Of a DNA stretch of 64,000 bases, positions 46,046 through 54,828 are shown in pieces. Numbering within the stretch: position 1 is the stretch's first letter; each line of letters begins with the position of its first letter. Where the stretch lies: positions 3,872,001 to 3,936,000 of the forward strand of contig NZ_CP094669.1 in assembly GCF_022827545.1 (NCBI RefSeq). Reading direction: 5' to 3'. A model generated the notes under the pieces. The model was given only the letters and a program-made list of their open reading frames with translations. It ran no database searches and had not been told where the DNA came from. Position numbers and translations under genes: made by a program. Source of the DNA: Hymenobacter tibetensis. GTDB taxonomy: Bacteria; Bacteroidota; Bacteroidia; Cytophagales; Hymenobacteraceae.

Positions 46046-46387
46046 ATGTCTTCTACCATCACCTGGGCTGATTTCGAGCGAGTTGACTTACGCGTAGGCA
46101 CTATTCTGGAAGCACGGGAATTTCCGGAGGCGCGCAGACCGGCTTATCAATTGCTCATTGACCTTGGCCCCGAAATAGGCATAAAACGGTCGAGCGCCCA
46201 GATTACGCGCCACTATTTGCCCGCCGACCTGCTCGGACGACAAGTGTTGTGCGTGGTCAACTTCCCTCCCAAGCAAATCGGCAAGTTCATGTCGGAGGTA
46301 CTAGTGACGGGTGCCGCCGATGCCCAAGGTGATATAGTGCTGGCGGCGTTGGCAGGTCCGGTTCCTAATGGCAGCCGCTTGGTGTAA
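46046..46387 (+). CDS. csaA: CsaA-like tRNA-binding domain protein
   Basis: A 113-residue OB-fold protein of the tRNA-binding (EMAP/CsaA) family, proposed to act as a chaperone or RNA-binding factor. Diagnostic segments are FERVDLRVGTILEAREFPEARRPAYQLLIDLGPEIG (residues 7-42), SSAQIT near 47, VLCVVNFPPKQIGKFMSEVLVTGA near 66-90 and the terminal VPNGSRLV. Full length for a stand-alone CsaA. It is a single-gene unit. Confidence 0.92.
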   Translation: MSSTITWADFERVDLRVGTILEAREFPEARRPAYQLLIDLGPEIGIKRSSAQITRHYLPADLLGRQVLCVVNFPPKQIGKFMSEVLVTGAADAQGDIVLAALAGPVPNGSRLV

Positions 46388-46456
46388 GGTAGCCGGCACA
46401 CAGGGCATACAGCACTCTAGGTTGCATGCGTTGAATACGCACTCTGTTATTTGGCT

Positions 46457-46828
46457 CTACTTGGGGGCCAGTTTGGTTTGGCGCATGGCCAGCGTATCCA
46501 GCACAATGCCGTAGATGTCGTCGAGGTCTTTGCCGTGGCTGGCGTAGTACCGGTAGCTCTGCTGAAACAAAGAGTCCGTCACTTCCCGGCGCCAGAATAT
46601 TCCCTTCTGCTGCTGTAAGTACAAAGCACGGGCCGAATCTGGGGAAAGCCGAGCGTTTTCCACCTGCGCTTCAAGCATGTGCAAGTCAGCCAATACGCTC
46701 ACCAACTTCTCACGCGGCATAAGTGGCTGCGGTGGCGGCGTATCATCGGCGCGTTGGCAGCCGAACAACACCCCGACCAGCAGTAGGCTGATCCTGAACG
46801 AATAAGCACGAAGAAGCAGGTTTTTCAC
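46457..46828 (-). CDS. DUF4296 lipoprotein
   Basis: A 123-residue lipoprotein when started at the GTG at 46828 (VKNLLLRAYS). The GTG is preferred because an exact -7 box, TATTTTTG, ends five bases upstream; a longer frame to 46897 would run through the promoter. A hydrophobic signal with lipobox VLFGC is followed by the DUF4296 core: KLVSVLADLHMLEAQVENARLS and FQQSYRYYASHGKDLDDIYGIVLDTL. The family is restricted to Bacteroidota and of unknown function. Confidence 0.85.
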   Translation of the reverse strand: MKNLLLRAYSFRISLLLVGVLFGCQRADDTPPPQPLMPREKLVSVLADLHMLEAQVENARLSPDSARALYLQQQKGIFWRREVTDSLFQQSYRYYASHGKDLDDIYGIVLDTLAMRQTKLAPK

Positions 46829-46832
46829 GGCG

Positions 46833-46840
46833 CAAAAATA
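46833..46840 (-). promoter_or_regulatory. -7 box of the DUF4296 gene
   Basis: TATTTTTG on the minus strand, four bases from the likely GTG start. It decides the start codon and suggests a leaderless mRNA. Confidence 0.5.
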
Positions 46841-46918
46841 CAATTTCTCTAGGGTTACTGCTAGCTTTCTCTTTCTTACGAATGCCAACACTGGCATGAT
46901 TCACGTAGTTTAGCTGAT

Positions 46919-47821
46919 ATGAATGCCCCCACTCCCACTCCTTTTCAGTTGCTCGTGCGGAAGCTTCGGCAGGTGGAAATCCGGATGCTGAAGGCAGTGG
47001 ATGCGCAATTGCAAGGCAATTTTCATTCCGTCTTTAAGGGAACTGGCCTCGAATTTGACGATGTTCGCCTCTATCAGTACGGCGACGAGGTGCGAGCCAT
47101 CGACTGGGCGGTGTCCAGCAAAGGACACGGCACGTTCATCAAAACCTACAAGGAAGAGCGTGAGCAGCAAGTATTGCTCCTCTTCGACGTAAGCGGCTCA
47201 CAGCAGGTAGGTGCTGCCAACCGCCGCAAGCTGGACGTAGGCCGCGAAATTTGCGGCATTCTGGCTCTGGCCGCCGCACGGCAGGATGCACAGCTCGGTA
47301 TTCTGGCTTTTTCCGACCAAAAAGAGCTGTATATGCCCCCCGGCAAAGGTGTGCGCCATGCCTACGCCCTCATCAAGCAGTTGTTCAACCTAGAGCCGAA
47401 GTCGAGACAAACAGCCGTGGGAGCTGGTATCAAACAGGCGTTGGGGCTACTGAAACGGCGCAGTATCATTCTCTTGATTTCCGACTTCATTGACTCCGCA
47501 TACGAGCGTGAACTCACGATGCTGGCCCGCAAACACGACTTGGTGGTAGTACAGTTGCTCGACAAGCGCGAACGGGAGTTTCCGCCCCTAGGCATTGTGC
47601 CGCTTTACGACCAAGAATCGGGGCGCACAGTCTGGACCAACACCTCATCGGCTAGTTTCCGGGCCCGCTACCGCGCCACCTACGAACAGAACCTGTCTCA
47701 AATCGGCCAAATCTGCCGTCGGCACCGCACCGAGTACCTTTCCATTGCCACCGATGCCGACTACGTACCGCAGCTTATCCGGCTGTTTCGGCGGCGCAAC
47801 TTGCGAGCAGGCCGTGGATAA
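46919..47821 (+). CDS. DUF58 domain protein
   Basis: A 300-residue cytoplasmic protein with the DUF58 signature GTGLEFDDVRLYQYGDEVRAIDW near residues 40-62 and a VWA-like fold downstream (QVLLLFDVSGSQQVG near 85, with the DxSxS metal site intact; SIILLISDFID near 180). It stands first in a three-gene run with a membrane protein and a VWA protein, the core of the Bat/aerotolerance-type gene set, where a MoxR AAA ATPase usually comes first. No MoxR gene is seen here; the gene upstream is divergent. Confidence 0.92.
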   Translation: MNAPTPTPFQLLVRKLRQVEIRMLKAVDAQLQGNFHSVFKGTGLEFDDVRLYQYGDEVRAIDWAVSSKGHGTFIKTYKEEREQQVLLLFDVSGSQQVGAANRRKLDVGREICGILALAAARQDAQLGILAFSDQKELYMPPGKGVRHAYALIKQLFNLEPKSRQTAVGAGIKQALGLLKRRSIILLISDFIDSAYERELTMLARKHDLVVVQLLDKREREFPPLGIVPLYDQESGRTVWTNTSSASFRARYRATYEQNLSQIGQICRRHRTEYLSIATDADYVPQLIRLFRRRNLRAGRG

Positions 47822-48812
47822 GGCCGTCCGCTTTACTAGGGTATCGGGCAGCCGATTACGGGCTTCCTCTCCGTCTCGGCTGTGGGTGCGCGAGCTTCTG
47901 TGTGGCGGCATTATGGGGTTGCTGCTTTTGCTTGTGACGCCCACCGCTGCTTCTGGGCAAGACTCTACGGCCTCTCTTCCACGCGGCCGATTTTTGCAGC
48001 CCACCGTACGAGTCGGCGAAATCATAGACTTCGAGTTGAGTTACAGCCACGCGCCGGAGTTGAACGTCATCTTCCCCGATTCCACGGCTAGCTACGCCCC
48101 CTTCGAGTTTGTGGGCAAAACCTACCGCCCTACCCGCACGCGCCGGGGCCGCAGCCTCGACGAAACGGTGTATCACTTGCGCACCTTCGCCCTGGACTCG
48201 GTGCAGCGGCTTACGCTGCCCGTCACCATCTTGCGTGGCCGCGACACGCTAACAGTGCCCACCACCCCCACCAACGTTCGGTTGGAACGGGTGGTGCCGC
48301 CCCTTGTGGCCGGGGCGGTGCCCGTATTACGCCAGAATACCACGCTGCTGCCCGTGGAACCCACTTTCAATTATCCGTACTGGCTGCTGGGCTCGGGTGT
48401 AGTGGTGCTGATGCTTGGCGGCGTGGCCGTTGGCTTTGGCCGACGCTGGCGGCGTCGGTATCAACTATATAAGTTGCGCAAAAACCACGTTTATTTCCTG
48501 GCCCAATATGCCCGGCACGTCGAGCGGTTCACGCTTAGCCGTTCGCTCACCAACATGGAACGGGCTATTACCCTTTGGAAAAATTACCTCACGACCCTCG
48601 AAAACAATGTTATTAATAGCCTCACCACCCGCGAAATTGTGGCCCACTACCAGAACGATGCCGATGTAAGCTTGGCACTACGCCTGGCCGACCGCGTTAT
48701 CTATGGCAATCAATTCAACGAGGATGAAACCGAAACTGACTTGGCGTTCGATCTGCTTCGGGATTTTGCCCAGCGACGGTTCGAGCTGGAACTAACCAGA
48801 ATTGCCAGTTGA
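47814..48812 (+). CDS. membrane-anchored Bat-cluster protein of unknown function
   Basis: Starts most likely at the GTG at 47814, overlapping the DUF58 stop by eight bases, or at a GTG at 47886 or ATG at 47913. From 47814 it has 332 residues: an N-terminal membrane/signal segment (IMGLLLLLVTPTAASGQ), a periplasmic beta-rich domain (VRVGEIIDFELSYSHAPELNVIFPDS, LTLPVTILRGRDTL), a second membrane helix (WLLGSGVVVLMLGGVAVGF) and a cytoplasmic helical tail with a basic RRWRRRYQL start. This order matches the unnamed protein between DUF58 and BatA genes in Bacteroidota. Overlap implies translational coupling. Confidence 0.82.
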   Translation: MDKAVRFTRVSGSRLRASSPSRLWVRELLCGGIMGLLLLLVTPTAASGQDSTASLPRGRFLQPTVRVGEIIDFELSYSHAPELNVIFPDSTASYAPFEFVGKTYRPTRTRRGRSLDETVYHLRTFALDSVQRLTLPVTILRGRDTLTVPTTPTNVRLERVVPPLVAGAVPVLRQNTTLLPVEPTFNYPYWLLGSGVVVLMLGGVAVGFGRRWRRRYQLYKLRKNHVYFLAQYARHVERFTLSRSLTNMERAITLWKNYLTTLENNVINSLTTREIVAHYQNDADVSLALRLADRVIYGNQFNEDETETDLAFDLLRDFAQRRFELELTRIAS

Positions 48813-48916
48813 AGCGACGGCACGTGTAGGAAAGCGTTGGCCCCACCAGTCATACTACCAAGCTTCATTGCCCGAATCCGTCACACTTTCTCGCTTCCTT
48901 TAAGTACTCCTCCTGC

Positions 48917-49963
48917 ATGCAGCTTTGGCAACAGTTTCTCGGTCAGATGGTGGATAGCTTGCGCTATGCCACGCTGGCTAGCTATGCCTGGGAAATGCCG
49001 CGGCTGTTGTTTTTAATTGCCGGAATTCCACTGCTGTTCCTAGGCCGCTGGCTGCTGGTATATCGCCGGCGCAGCAAGTTGGGCGTGGCGTTTGTGCACG
49101 GCCAGGTACGCCGCGACTGGACCGCGGTGCTCCGCTTTATCCCCGACGTTGTGCTGGCTTTAAGCATGGCGTTTGGCATTGTGGCGTTGGCCCGACCGCA
49201 GCGCACGGATGAGCGGGTAGTGCAATCAGGTGAAGGCATTGACATTGTGCTGGTCCTTGACGTGTCAGGGTCAATGGAGTTGGGCGACTTGCGCCCGAAC
49301 CGCCTAGAGGCTGCGAAGCGCATGGCCCACGAGTTTGTGGATGGCCGCTCAGGCGACCGGCTTGGGTTGGTGGTTTTTGCCGGTGATGCCTATTCCCTTG
49401 CCCCCCTCACCACCGATTACGAGTTGCTGCGCGAAAGTATTGATGGCTTGAAGCTGGGCATGATTGCCAACGACGGCACCGCCATTGGCACCGCCTTGGG
49501 CGTGGCAACCAACCGCCTACGCGACTCACGCAGCCGCACCCGCGTGTGCATTCTGCTCTCCGACGGCGAAAATACGGCCGGTAGCCTCGACCCGCTGACG
49601 GCCGCCAGGCTGGCGCACGCCTACGGCATGAAAATCTACACCATTGGGCTGGGTCAGGATGGCGTAGTTCCCTTCGGTACTGATGGCTTGGGCCGCACCA
49701 ATTACGTGAACACCCGCCTCGATGAAACCACCATGCGCGAAATTGCGGCGGCGGGCGAAGGCCAGTTTTTTCGGGCCACTGACAACGCCGCGCTACGTCA
49801 GGTTTTCAAGCGCATCAACCGTTACGAAAAATCGGAAATCAAGCAGACCCGTTTCCGCAACACCCGGGACTATTACCGAATCTATTTGTTTTGGTGTGTG
49901 GGCCTATGGCTGCTTTGGCTAGGCCTGAAAAACACCTTCCTCACCAATGCCCTAGAGGACTAA
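48917..49963 (+). CDS. batA: VWA-domain membrane protein, BatA-type
   Basis: A 348-residue inner-membrane protein. Two N-terminal hydrophobic segments (LLFLIAGIPLLFLGRWLLV and VVLALSMAFGIVAL) lead into a VWA domain at about 105-300 with the complete metal site DVSGSMELGD, the TDYELLRES loop and DGENTAG. A last membrane helix lies near the C-terminus (YLFWCVGLWLLWLGL). This is the BatA layout. BatB, BatC and BatD are not found downstream; the next gene is the unrelated yggS. The symbol is given on domain order and neighbours. Confidence 0.85.
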   Translation: MQLWQQFLGQMVDSLRYATLASYAWEMPRLLFLIAGIPLLFLGRWLLVYRRRSKLGVAFVHGQVRRDWTAVLRFIPDVVLALSMAFGIVALARPQRTDERVVQSGEGIDIVLVLDVSGSMELGDLRPNRLEAAKRMAHEFVDGRSGDRLGLVVFAGDAYSLAPLTTDYELLRESIDGLKLGMIANDGTAIGTALGVATNRLRDSRSRTRVCILLSDGENTAGSLDPLTAARLAHAYGMKIYTIGLGQDGVVPFGTDGLGRTNYVNTRLDETTMREIAAAGEGQFFRATDNAALRQVFKRINRYEKSEIKQTRFRNTRDYYRIYLFWCVGLWLLWLGLKNTFLTNALED

Positions 49964-50068
49964 TAGAGATACCCTCCCCTTTACTACAGCTTACGCGGAG
50001 CCCCAAGCGCGGCAAATGCTACATCAGCGAGATGTCTCCAACAAGCTCCGCACGACGTTCACTTCTTC

Positions 50069-50737
50069 ATGTCCATATCCGACAACATCCACTTCTTTGA
50101 GAGTCAACTAGCCGGCACCACCTGCCGCTTGGTTACAGTTACGAAAACGCACTCCGTAGAGCGGCTTCAAGAGGCCTATGCTGCCGGCGCCCGGCTTTTT
50201 GGCGAAAACAAGGTGCAGGAAATGGCTGCCAAGCAGCCCGAGTTACCCACCGATATTGAGTGGCACCTGATTGGACATCTGCAAACCAACAAGGTCAAGT
50301 ACATCGCGCCATTCGTGCACACCATCCAGAGCGTAGACAGTTTGAAGCTGCTGCTGGAGATGGAGAAGCAGGCCGCTAAGCACAACCGCATCATCCACGG
50401 CTTGCTGCAGTTCCATATTGCCGCCGAGGACACGAAAACCGGGCTTTCATTTGCCGAGGCGGAAACAATTCTGCAATCCGATGCCTTCAAGGCCTTACAA
50501 CACGTGCGCTTGAGCGGGGTAATGGCCATTGCTACCAATACTTCTGATGAGGCACACTTACGACGTGAGTTCAGCGAATTGCGTGGCTACTTCCATGAAT
50601 TAAAAGCGCGTTACTTCTCTGACAATGAGACCTTCCGAGAAATTTCCATGGGCATGAGCTCCGATTACCAGTTGGCTATTGCGGAGGGTAGCACGCTCAT
50701 CCGCGTGGGCAGCGCTATTTTTGGCAGCAGAAACTAA
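50069..50737 (+). CDS. yggS: YggS-family PLP homeostasis protein
   Basis: A 222-residue single-domain PLP-binding barrel protein (PLPBP/YggS) that buffers the vitamin B6 cofactor. The PLP lysine lies in LVTVTKTHS near residue 27; FGENKVQEMAAK, WHLIGHLQTNK, the IQSVDS segment, and SMGMSSDYQLAIAEGSTLIRVGSAIFG at the end are all family hallmarks. Full length and intact. Confidence 0.95.
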   Translation: MSISDNIHFFESQLAGTTCRLVTVTKTHSVERLQEAYAAGARLFGENKVQEMAAKQPELPTDIEWHLIGHLQTNKVKYIAPFVHTIQSVDSLKLLLEMEKQAAKHNRIIHGLLQFHIAAEDTKTGLSFAEAETILQSDAFKALQHVRLSGVMAIATNTSDEAHLRREFSELRGYFHELKARYFSDNETFREISMGMSSDYQLAIAEGSTLIRVGSAIFGSRN

Positions 50738-50839
50738 TGGTTGCTTTGTTACAGAGGTAGCTGATAGCTGACTTAGTTGGTCCGGCTAACGGCTTCTTGC
50801 TCTTTTCAAACATCCGTTTACTTATTCACTTTTCCATTT

Positions 50840-51217
50840 ATGACTGCACGAATCATATTGCAGCTTGCCGCCTTGCTCGGCGCCCTAGGCGTAGGCATTG
50901 GGGCATTTGGCGCGCACGGCCTGCGTCCCATGCTGGAGGCCTCCGGACGTTTCGACACCTTCGAAACTGCTGTTCGGTATCAGTTTTATCATGCCTTGGG
51001 CTTGCTGGCGGTTGGCATTCTATTGCACGCTCGTCCGGAGCTGCGGCTGCTCAGCACTACCGCCTGGTTGTGGTTGGGTGGTATGCTCCTGTTCAGCGGC
51101 TCGCTTTACCTGTTGTGCTTCACGGGTATCACCAAGTTAGGCGCCGTGGCTCCTATTGGTGGCCTGCTGCTCATTGCCGGCTGGATTACCCTGTTGCTCG
51201 CAGCCCGGCAGGTATAA
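50840..51217 (+). CDS. DUF423 membrane protein
   Basis: A 125-residue inner-membrane protein with four hydrophobic segments, matching the DUF423 (YwdK/YgdD) family: ALLGALGVGIGAFGAHGLRP at the start, FETAVRYQFYHALGLLAVGIL near 40 and LYLLCFTGITKLGAVAPIGGLLLIAGW near the end. The ATG at 50840 is preferred over 50777. Function unknown. Confidence 0.9.
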   Translation: MTARIILQLAALLGALGVGIGAFGAHGLRPMLEASGRFDTFETAVRYQFYHALGLLAVGILLHARPELRLLSTTAWLWLGGMLLFSGSLYLLCFTGITKLGAVAPIGGLLLIAGWITLLLAARQV

Positions 51218-51247
51218 CCTACCCTGCTGCCTTTGGACAGCAGGAAT

Positions 51248-51300
51248 AGTCAAGACAAAAAAAGAGCGGCTTGGAAGCCGCTCTTTTTTTTGTCTTGACT
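51248..51300. terminator. long bidirectional terminator
   Basis: AGTCAAGAC, an A run and AGAGCGGCTT pair with AAGCCGCTCT, a T run and GTCTTGACT over about 25 bp with a tiny loop. It lies between the convergent DUF423 and DUF1573 genes. Confidence 0.9.
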
Positions 51301-51310
51301 AGAAGGAAGC

Positions 51311-51832
51311 TTACGACTTCTTCTTGGCTTTCATCTTGCTGTCGTCCATCTTCATTTTGGTCTTCTCGCCCGCAGCGGCCGATTCGGTTTTTTCTGCGCT
51401 AACTGTGGGCGCAGCGTTTTCCTTCACTTCTCCTACTACCGACACCATAGCGTTGCCAGCGGCGGAATTCGACTCAACGGTTAGGACTTTGTTTTGCATG
51501 CCCATTTTACCGGCCGTGTTGAAGTTGGCAGTGATAGAGCCAGTTTTACCAGGCATTACGGGTTCTTTGGTCCACTCAGGCGTGGTGCAGCCGCAGCTTA
51601 CACCGATATTGGAAATCACCAACGGCTGCGTACCAACGTTCTTGAATTTGAAGACGTGCTTTACCACTTCACCTTGCTTGGCGGTACCGAAGTCGTACTT
51701 CATTTCATCGAACTGGATTTGTGGGCCAGCCGGCTTCACCTGGGCATTAGCAGGCTTAACGGCGGCCGTCTGGGCCTGGGCGGCAAAGCCAGCGCAGGCC
51801 AGCGACAGGGCAAGTACGAATGCTTTTTTCAT
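51311..51832 (-). CDS. DUF1573 exported protein
   Basis: A 173-residue protein with a signal peptide (FVLALSLACAGFAAQAQ) and a DUF1573 immunoglobulin-like domain at about 38-135: FDEMKYDFGTAKQGEVVKHVFKFKN, QPLVISNIGVSCGCTTPEW and the closing GEV strand. The last 35 residues are Lys/Glu/Ala/Met-rich and probably disordered (KTKMKMDDSKMKAKKKS). The conserved SCGCT pair of cysteines is present. Function unknown; a periplasmic adhesion-like role is likely. It has a well-spaced promoter at 51865-51894. Confidence 0.9.
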   Translation of the reverse strand: MKKAFVLALSLACAGFAAQAQTAAVKPANAQVKPAGPQIQFDEMKYDFGTAKQGEVVKHVFKFKNVGTQPLVISNIGVSCGCTTPEWTKEPVMPGKTGSITANFNTAGKMGMQNKVLTVESNSAAGNAMVSVVGEVKENAAPTVSAEKTESAAAGEKTKMKMDDSKMKAKKKS

Positions 51833-51864
51833 GAGGTGGTGCTGCGTTAATATGTTGAGGAAAA

Positions 51865-51894
51865 CAAAATTAGTCGTTTTGGCGGGCGTGGCAA
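51865..51894 (-). promoter_or_regulatory. promoter of the DUF1573 gene
   Basis: On the minus strand TTG (51894-51892) is followed after 19 bases by TAATTTTG (51872-51865), a textbook Bacteroidota -33/-7 pair, about 30 bases before the ATG. Confidence 0.65.
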
Positions 51895-51980
51895 GTTGAG
51901 TGCCAGTTTTCTATATACTGCTAAGCTACCAGGAAGATAGACATATATGCGCGCATCCTTTGTTCCGGGTCTATCATTTA

Positions 51981-52020
51981 AAATGCCCCAAATCAGGCAA
52001 ATACCTGCTCTGGGGCATTT
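51981..52020 (-). terminator. terminator downstream of the 52041-52703 gene
   Basis: AAATGCCCCA and TGGGGCATTT pair perfectly, with an inner CAGG/CCTG step, 20 bases after the stop codon. Confidence 0.75.
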
Positions 52021-52040
52021 CAAAAAGACTAACGGGAAGC

Positions 52041-52703
52041 TTAACCTTTGAATTCTTTGGAATATGGAAACTGACGGGATGCCTTGCGCATGATCGTCGT
52101 TACGATGGTGTTGGTGTCGCTGCCAAAGCCTCTGGAGAGGCTCTTGTCATACTTCCAGAGCAGCTCACCCGCTTTACCGTCGTGGATGTTGATTACCAGC
52201 TTACCGGTGTTGGTTGGTGCGCTCATGCCTACCACCAAGTTCATGGCAACAGCTGCTCCGTTCGACATGGGCTGAGTGCTGGAAAAGCTGCCCGAAATGA
52301 TACCATCCACACCTAACAGCTGCGCCAGTTGCTCAGGCGTTTTGGTGGCGAGTTGACTAGCCGTGAGGCCAGCCTGAGCCAGCAACGCGTTGGTGCGGGC
52401 GGGGTCTTGCACTTCCACCGTCAGATCATTGGACTCTTTCTGTTTTAGGAAGTAAGAATGCAGCGCTTGTTGCACGTCGAGTCCTTCACGCTCTTCCAGT
52501 TTGGCCACTCCTTCTGCGCCGCCATTTTTCTCTACCTCCTTCGGGCGCAGTTGCAGCTTCACTGCGAAAGGCATAATGGCTAACATCTTGTGGCTTTGCG
52601 CCAGTGTGCGGAAGTTGTTGTTGGTGTAGATTTCCCGTGTTTGAGCTGCTGAAGCGAAGGCAACCATCACGGTCAGGAGCAGGGCGAATACTAGTTTTTT
52701 CAT
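52041..52703 (-). CDS. exported hypothetical protein
   Basis: A 220-residue protein started at MKKLVFALLL, which gives a clean signal peptide ending ASAAQ; the frame extends 11 codons upstream. The mature part resembles CsgG/GNA1162-like envelope proteins: a strand KMLAIMPFAVKLQLRP, helices KLEEREGLDVQQALHSYFLKQ, the stretch TPEQLAQLLGVDGIISGSFSS, VINIHDGKAGELLWKYDKSLSRG and a final helix. The GVDGIISGSF and GELLWKYD pieces are typical of proteins that sense or build envelope complexes, but I cannot assign a function. Confidence 0.75.
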   Translation of the reverse strand: MKKLVFALLLTVMVAFASAAQTREIYTNNNFRTLAQSHKMLAIMPFAVKLQLRPKEVEKNGGAEGVAKLEEREGLDVQQALHSYFLKQKESNDLTVEVQDPARTNALLAQAGLTASQLATKTPEQLAQLLGVDGIISGSFSSTQPMSNGAAVAMNLVVGMSAPTNTGKLVINIHDGKAGELLWKYDKSLSRGFGSDTNTIVTTIMRKASRQFPYSKEFKG

Positions 52704-52844
52704 GGAAAGGAAGGAAGGGATAAATGGAAAGAACATCGCCAGCTTACATAGCCTGGCTTAGATGGCGCTAAACTAATATCGTGCCAAACGAATATTCATC
52801 TCTTCTCTCCTAATGCTGCTCCTGCCACCCCAAACGGGGCGCTT

Positions 52845-54269
52845 CTAGACCTCCGGCTTCTCGGCTAGTAGCTTCTGATTGAAATTCAGCAAGAACAGCT
52901 TTTCCGATGCCCGCGTGACAGCCGTGTACAGCCAGCGCGCAAATTCCGAGTTCACCATATCTTCCTTCAGGAAACCATGATCCACGAATACCGCTTGCCA
53001 CTGTCCGCCCTGCGCTTTGTGGCAGGTGAGGGCGTAGGCAAATTTCACTTGCAACGCGTTCAGGAAAGGGTCTTTACGCAGAGCGGCACTTTTGTCACGT
53101 TTGGTGGTTAAGTGGTCGTAGTCTTTGCCTACGGCTTCGTACAGCTCTTTGCTTCGGTCGGCGGGCAAGGCGGGGCTTTCGGTATGCAGGGTATCCAGCA
53201 GCAGCTTGATTTCCATATCCGGCTCGTCGGGGTAGTCCACGAGCCGCACGCGGGCATCGGCGAACCGAAAGCCAAACTCCTCAGTACGCCGGATGATTTT
53301 TACCACCTGCACAAAGTCACCGTTGGCTAGGAAGCCCATTTCCGAATCTTTGGGCAGCCAGAAATAGTTGTTGCGCACCACCATCAGATAGTCGCCCGAC
53401 TCTATTTCGTCCTCCGCCTCGAACAGCACCCGCCGAATCATCTGGTTATACTGATTGGCGTTCTTATTGGAGCGGCAAATGATGGTGGTATTCTCGTGCC
53501 CGAAGTTTTTGTAGGCCCAGCGCAAGCCGTCTTCCAGCTTGTCGCCGCCCATCTGAAACAGGTCAGGGTAGCCACGCGTTACAAACTGGATGTTAGGCTC
53601 TTCCTGGCGCAGTTCTTCGCGCAGCACCGTAGCATTCATTAGGATACCCGACGCTTCGGCCTGGCGCATTACCTGGCGCAACTCCACGCCATCCACGGTG
53701 GCCCGGAAACGGTGGCGCAGCAGTTCGGGGTCGAGGGCAGGGCTGAGCAGCTGGCCTACTGGCGGCAGCTGGGCGGTGTCGCCGATGAGCAGCAGCCGGT
53801 TCGAAGTCTTCTCGAACACGTAGTTCATTAAGTCATCGAGCAAGCCATGTTCTCCGAAGGCCTTTTCGTCGGAAATCATCGAGGCCTCATCCACGATGAA
53901 GAGCGTGTCTTGGGCACGGTTGGGCTGACGCTGAAACGAAAGGCTCTGGCTAGGCGAGCCGCTGGTTTGGCGGTAGATTTTCTTGTGGATGGTGCTGGCT
54001 GCCACGCCTGCGTAGGCGCTCATTACTTTGGCCGCGCGGCCGGTGGGCGCCATCAGCACGTACTTGCGGCCCAGCTTGTGCAGCCACTGCACTAGGGCAC
54101 TGACTACGGTGGTTTTACCGGTACCAGCATAGCCGCGTAGCACAAATGCTTTGCGGCCAGGCAGATCATCTTTCAGAAACACATCCAGCTTTTGAAAAAG
54201 CGTGGCCTGGTCTTGAGTTGGCTCGTAAGGAAAATGGTCGCGGACGGAGGGGGTACGGAGAGAAAGCAT
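52845..54269 (-). CDS. RecD-like ATP-dependent DNA helicase
   Basis: A 474-residue superfamily 1B helicase of the RecD2/Dda type. Motifs in order: Walker A GYAGTGKTTVV near residue 45, MAPTGRAAKVM near 75, Walker B FIVDEASMIS near 125, LLIGDTAQLPPVG near 157, IICRSNKNANQYN (motif IV region) near 265, an SH3-like insert, and the C-terminal motif V/VI FAYALTCHKAQGGQW and ARWLYTAVTRASEKLFLL. It is shorter than RecD2 because the N-terminal helix-hairpin-helix part is missing. Alone on its strand; a role in DNA repair or replication restart is likely. Confidence 0.92.
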   Translation of the reverse strand: MLSLRTPSVRDHFPYEPTQDQATLFQKLDVFLKDDLPGRKAFVLRGYAGTGKTTVVSALVQWLHKLGRKYVLMAPTGRAAKVMSAYAGVAASTIHKKIYRQTSGSPSQSLSFQRQPNRAQDTLFIVDEASMISDEKAFGEHGLLDDLMNYVFEKTSNRLLLIGDTAQLPPVGQLLSPALDPELLRHRFRATVDGVELRQVMRQAEASGILMNATVLREELRQEEPNIQFVTRGYPDLFQMGGDKLEDGLRWAYKNFGHENTTIICRSNKNANQYNQMIRRVLFEAEDEIESGDYLMVVRNNYFWLPKDSEMGFLANGDFVQVVKIIRRTEEFGFRFADARVRLVDYPDEPDMEIKLLLDTLHTESPALPADRSKELYEAVGKDYDHLTTKRDKSAALRKDPFLNALQVKFAYALTCHKAQGGQWQAVFVDHGFLKEDMVNSEFARWLYTAVTRASEKLFLLNFNQKLLAEKPEV

Positions 54270-54828
54270 AGCGTATTGTCTGGTAACAAAGCTACACCCG
54301 TTTCAGGTCCCCGATGGCACAGGATTTCCGTTCGACCAACACACATAGTTATGTTACATCCCGACTGTGTGCTCTAGTACCTTCCGCTCCTGCACCTTCC
54401 ACGCGGGCTTAGTAGCAAGCCACGGACCATGGTTCGCACAAAGCAAATCGAATGCACGCACACGCGTTGGAGCGTGTGTGTTTCCATTGAAAGGCGTATC
54501 AGTGGTTCCGACGCTCAAGTCACTCCACAAATACCACGCAGCTACACAAACACAATGATCATTCGGCAGCTTGTCATGATGTTATATTTGGCCCTAAACG
54601 CTACCAAGATCTTGTAGAGCAGGTTTGCTGTCTTCCCGTTTAGAATTCAACTACAACGCCAACTCAGCTACTTCCTTTGCTGTCGAAAATAATGGCACTC
54701 GTCCGTAGGCATTATTCCACTACCGTTCCTTGCTTGGAGTACCAAGCCACAGGGCATAGCCATCCTGCTTCTACCATTGGTTTAGCTTACACAATGCTTT
54801 GTACGAGCATCTTGCGTCATTTCAACGG
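54270..54828. other. non-coding interval
   Basis: About 560 bases of lower GC than the flanks. Only short frames without protein features are seen. It contains an imperfect hairpin at 54456-54481 (ACGCACACGC against GCGTGTGTGT). No RNA gene recognised. Confidence 0.5.

Noticed and set aside
47595..47813. N-terminal extension of the Bat-cluster membrane protein
   Set aside because: It lies entirely within the DUF58 gene in another frame; the start at 47814 or later is far more likely.
54367..54617. Two short overlapping plus-strand frames after the helicase gene
   Set aside because: Both are about 62 codons, in different frames of the same stretch, with no protein-like pattern.
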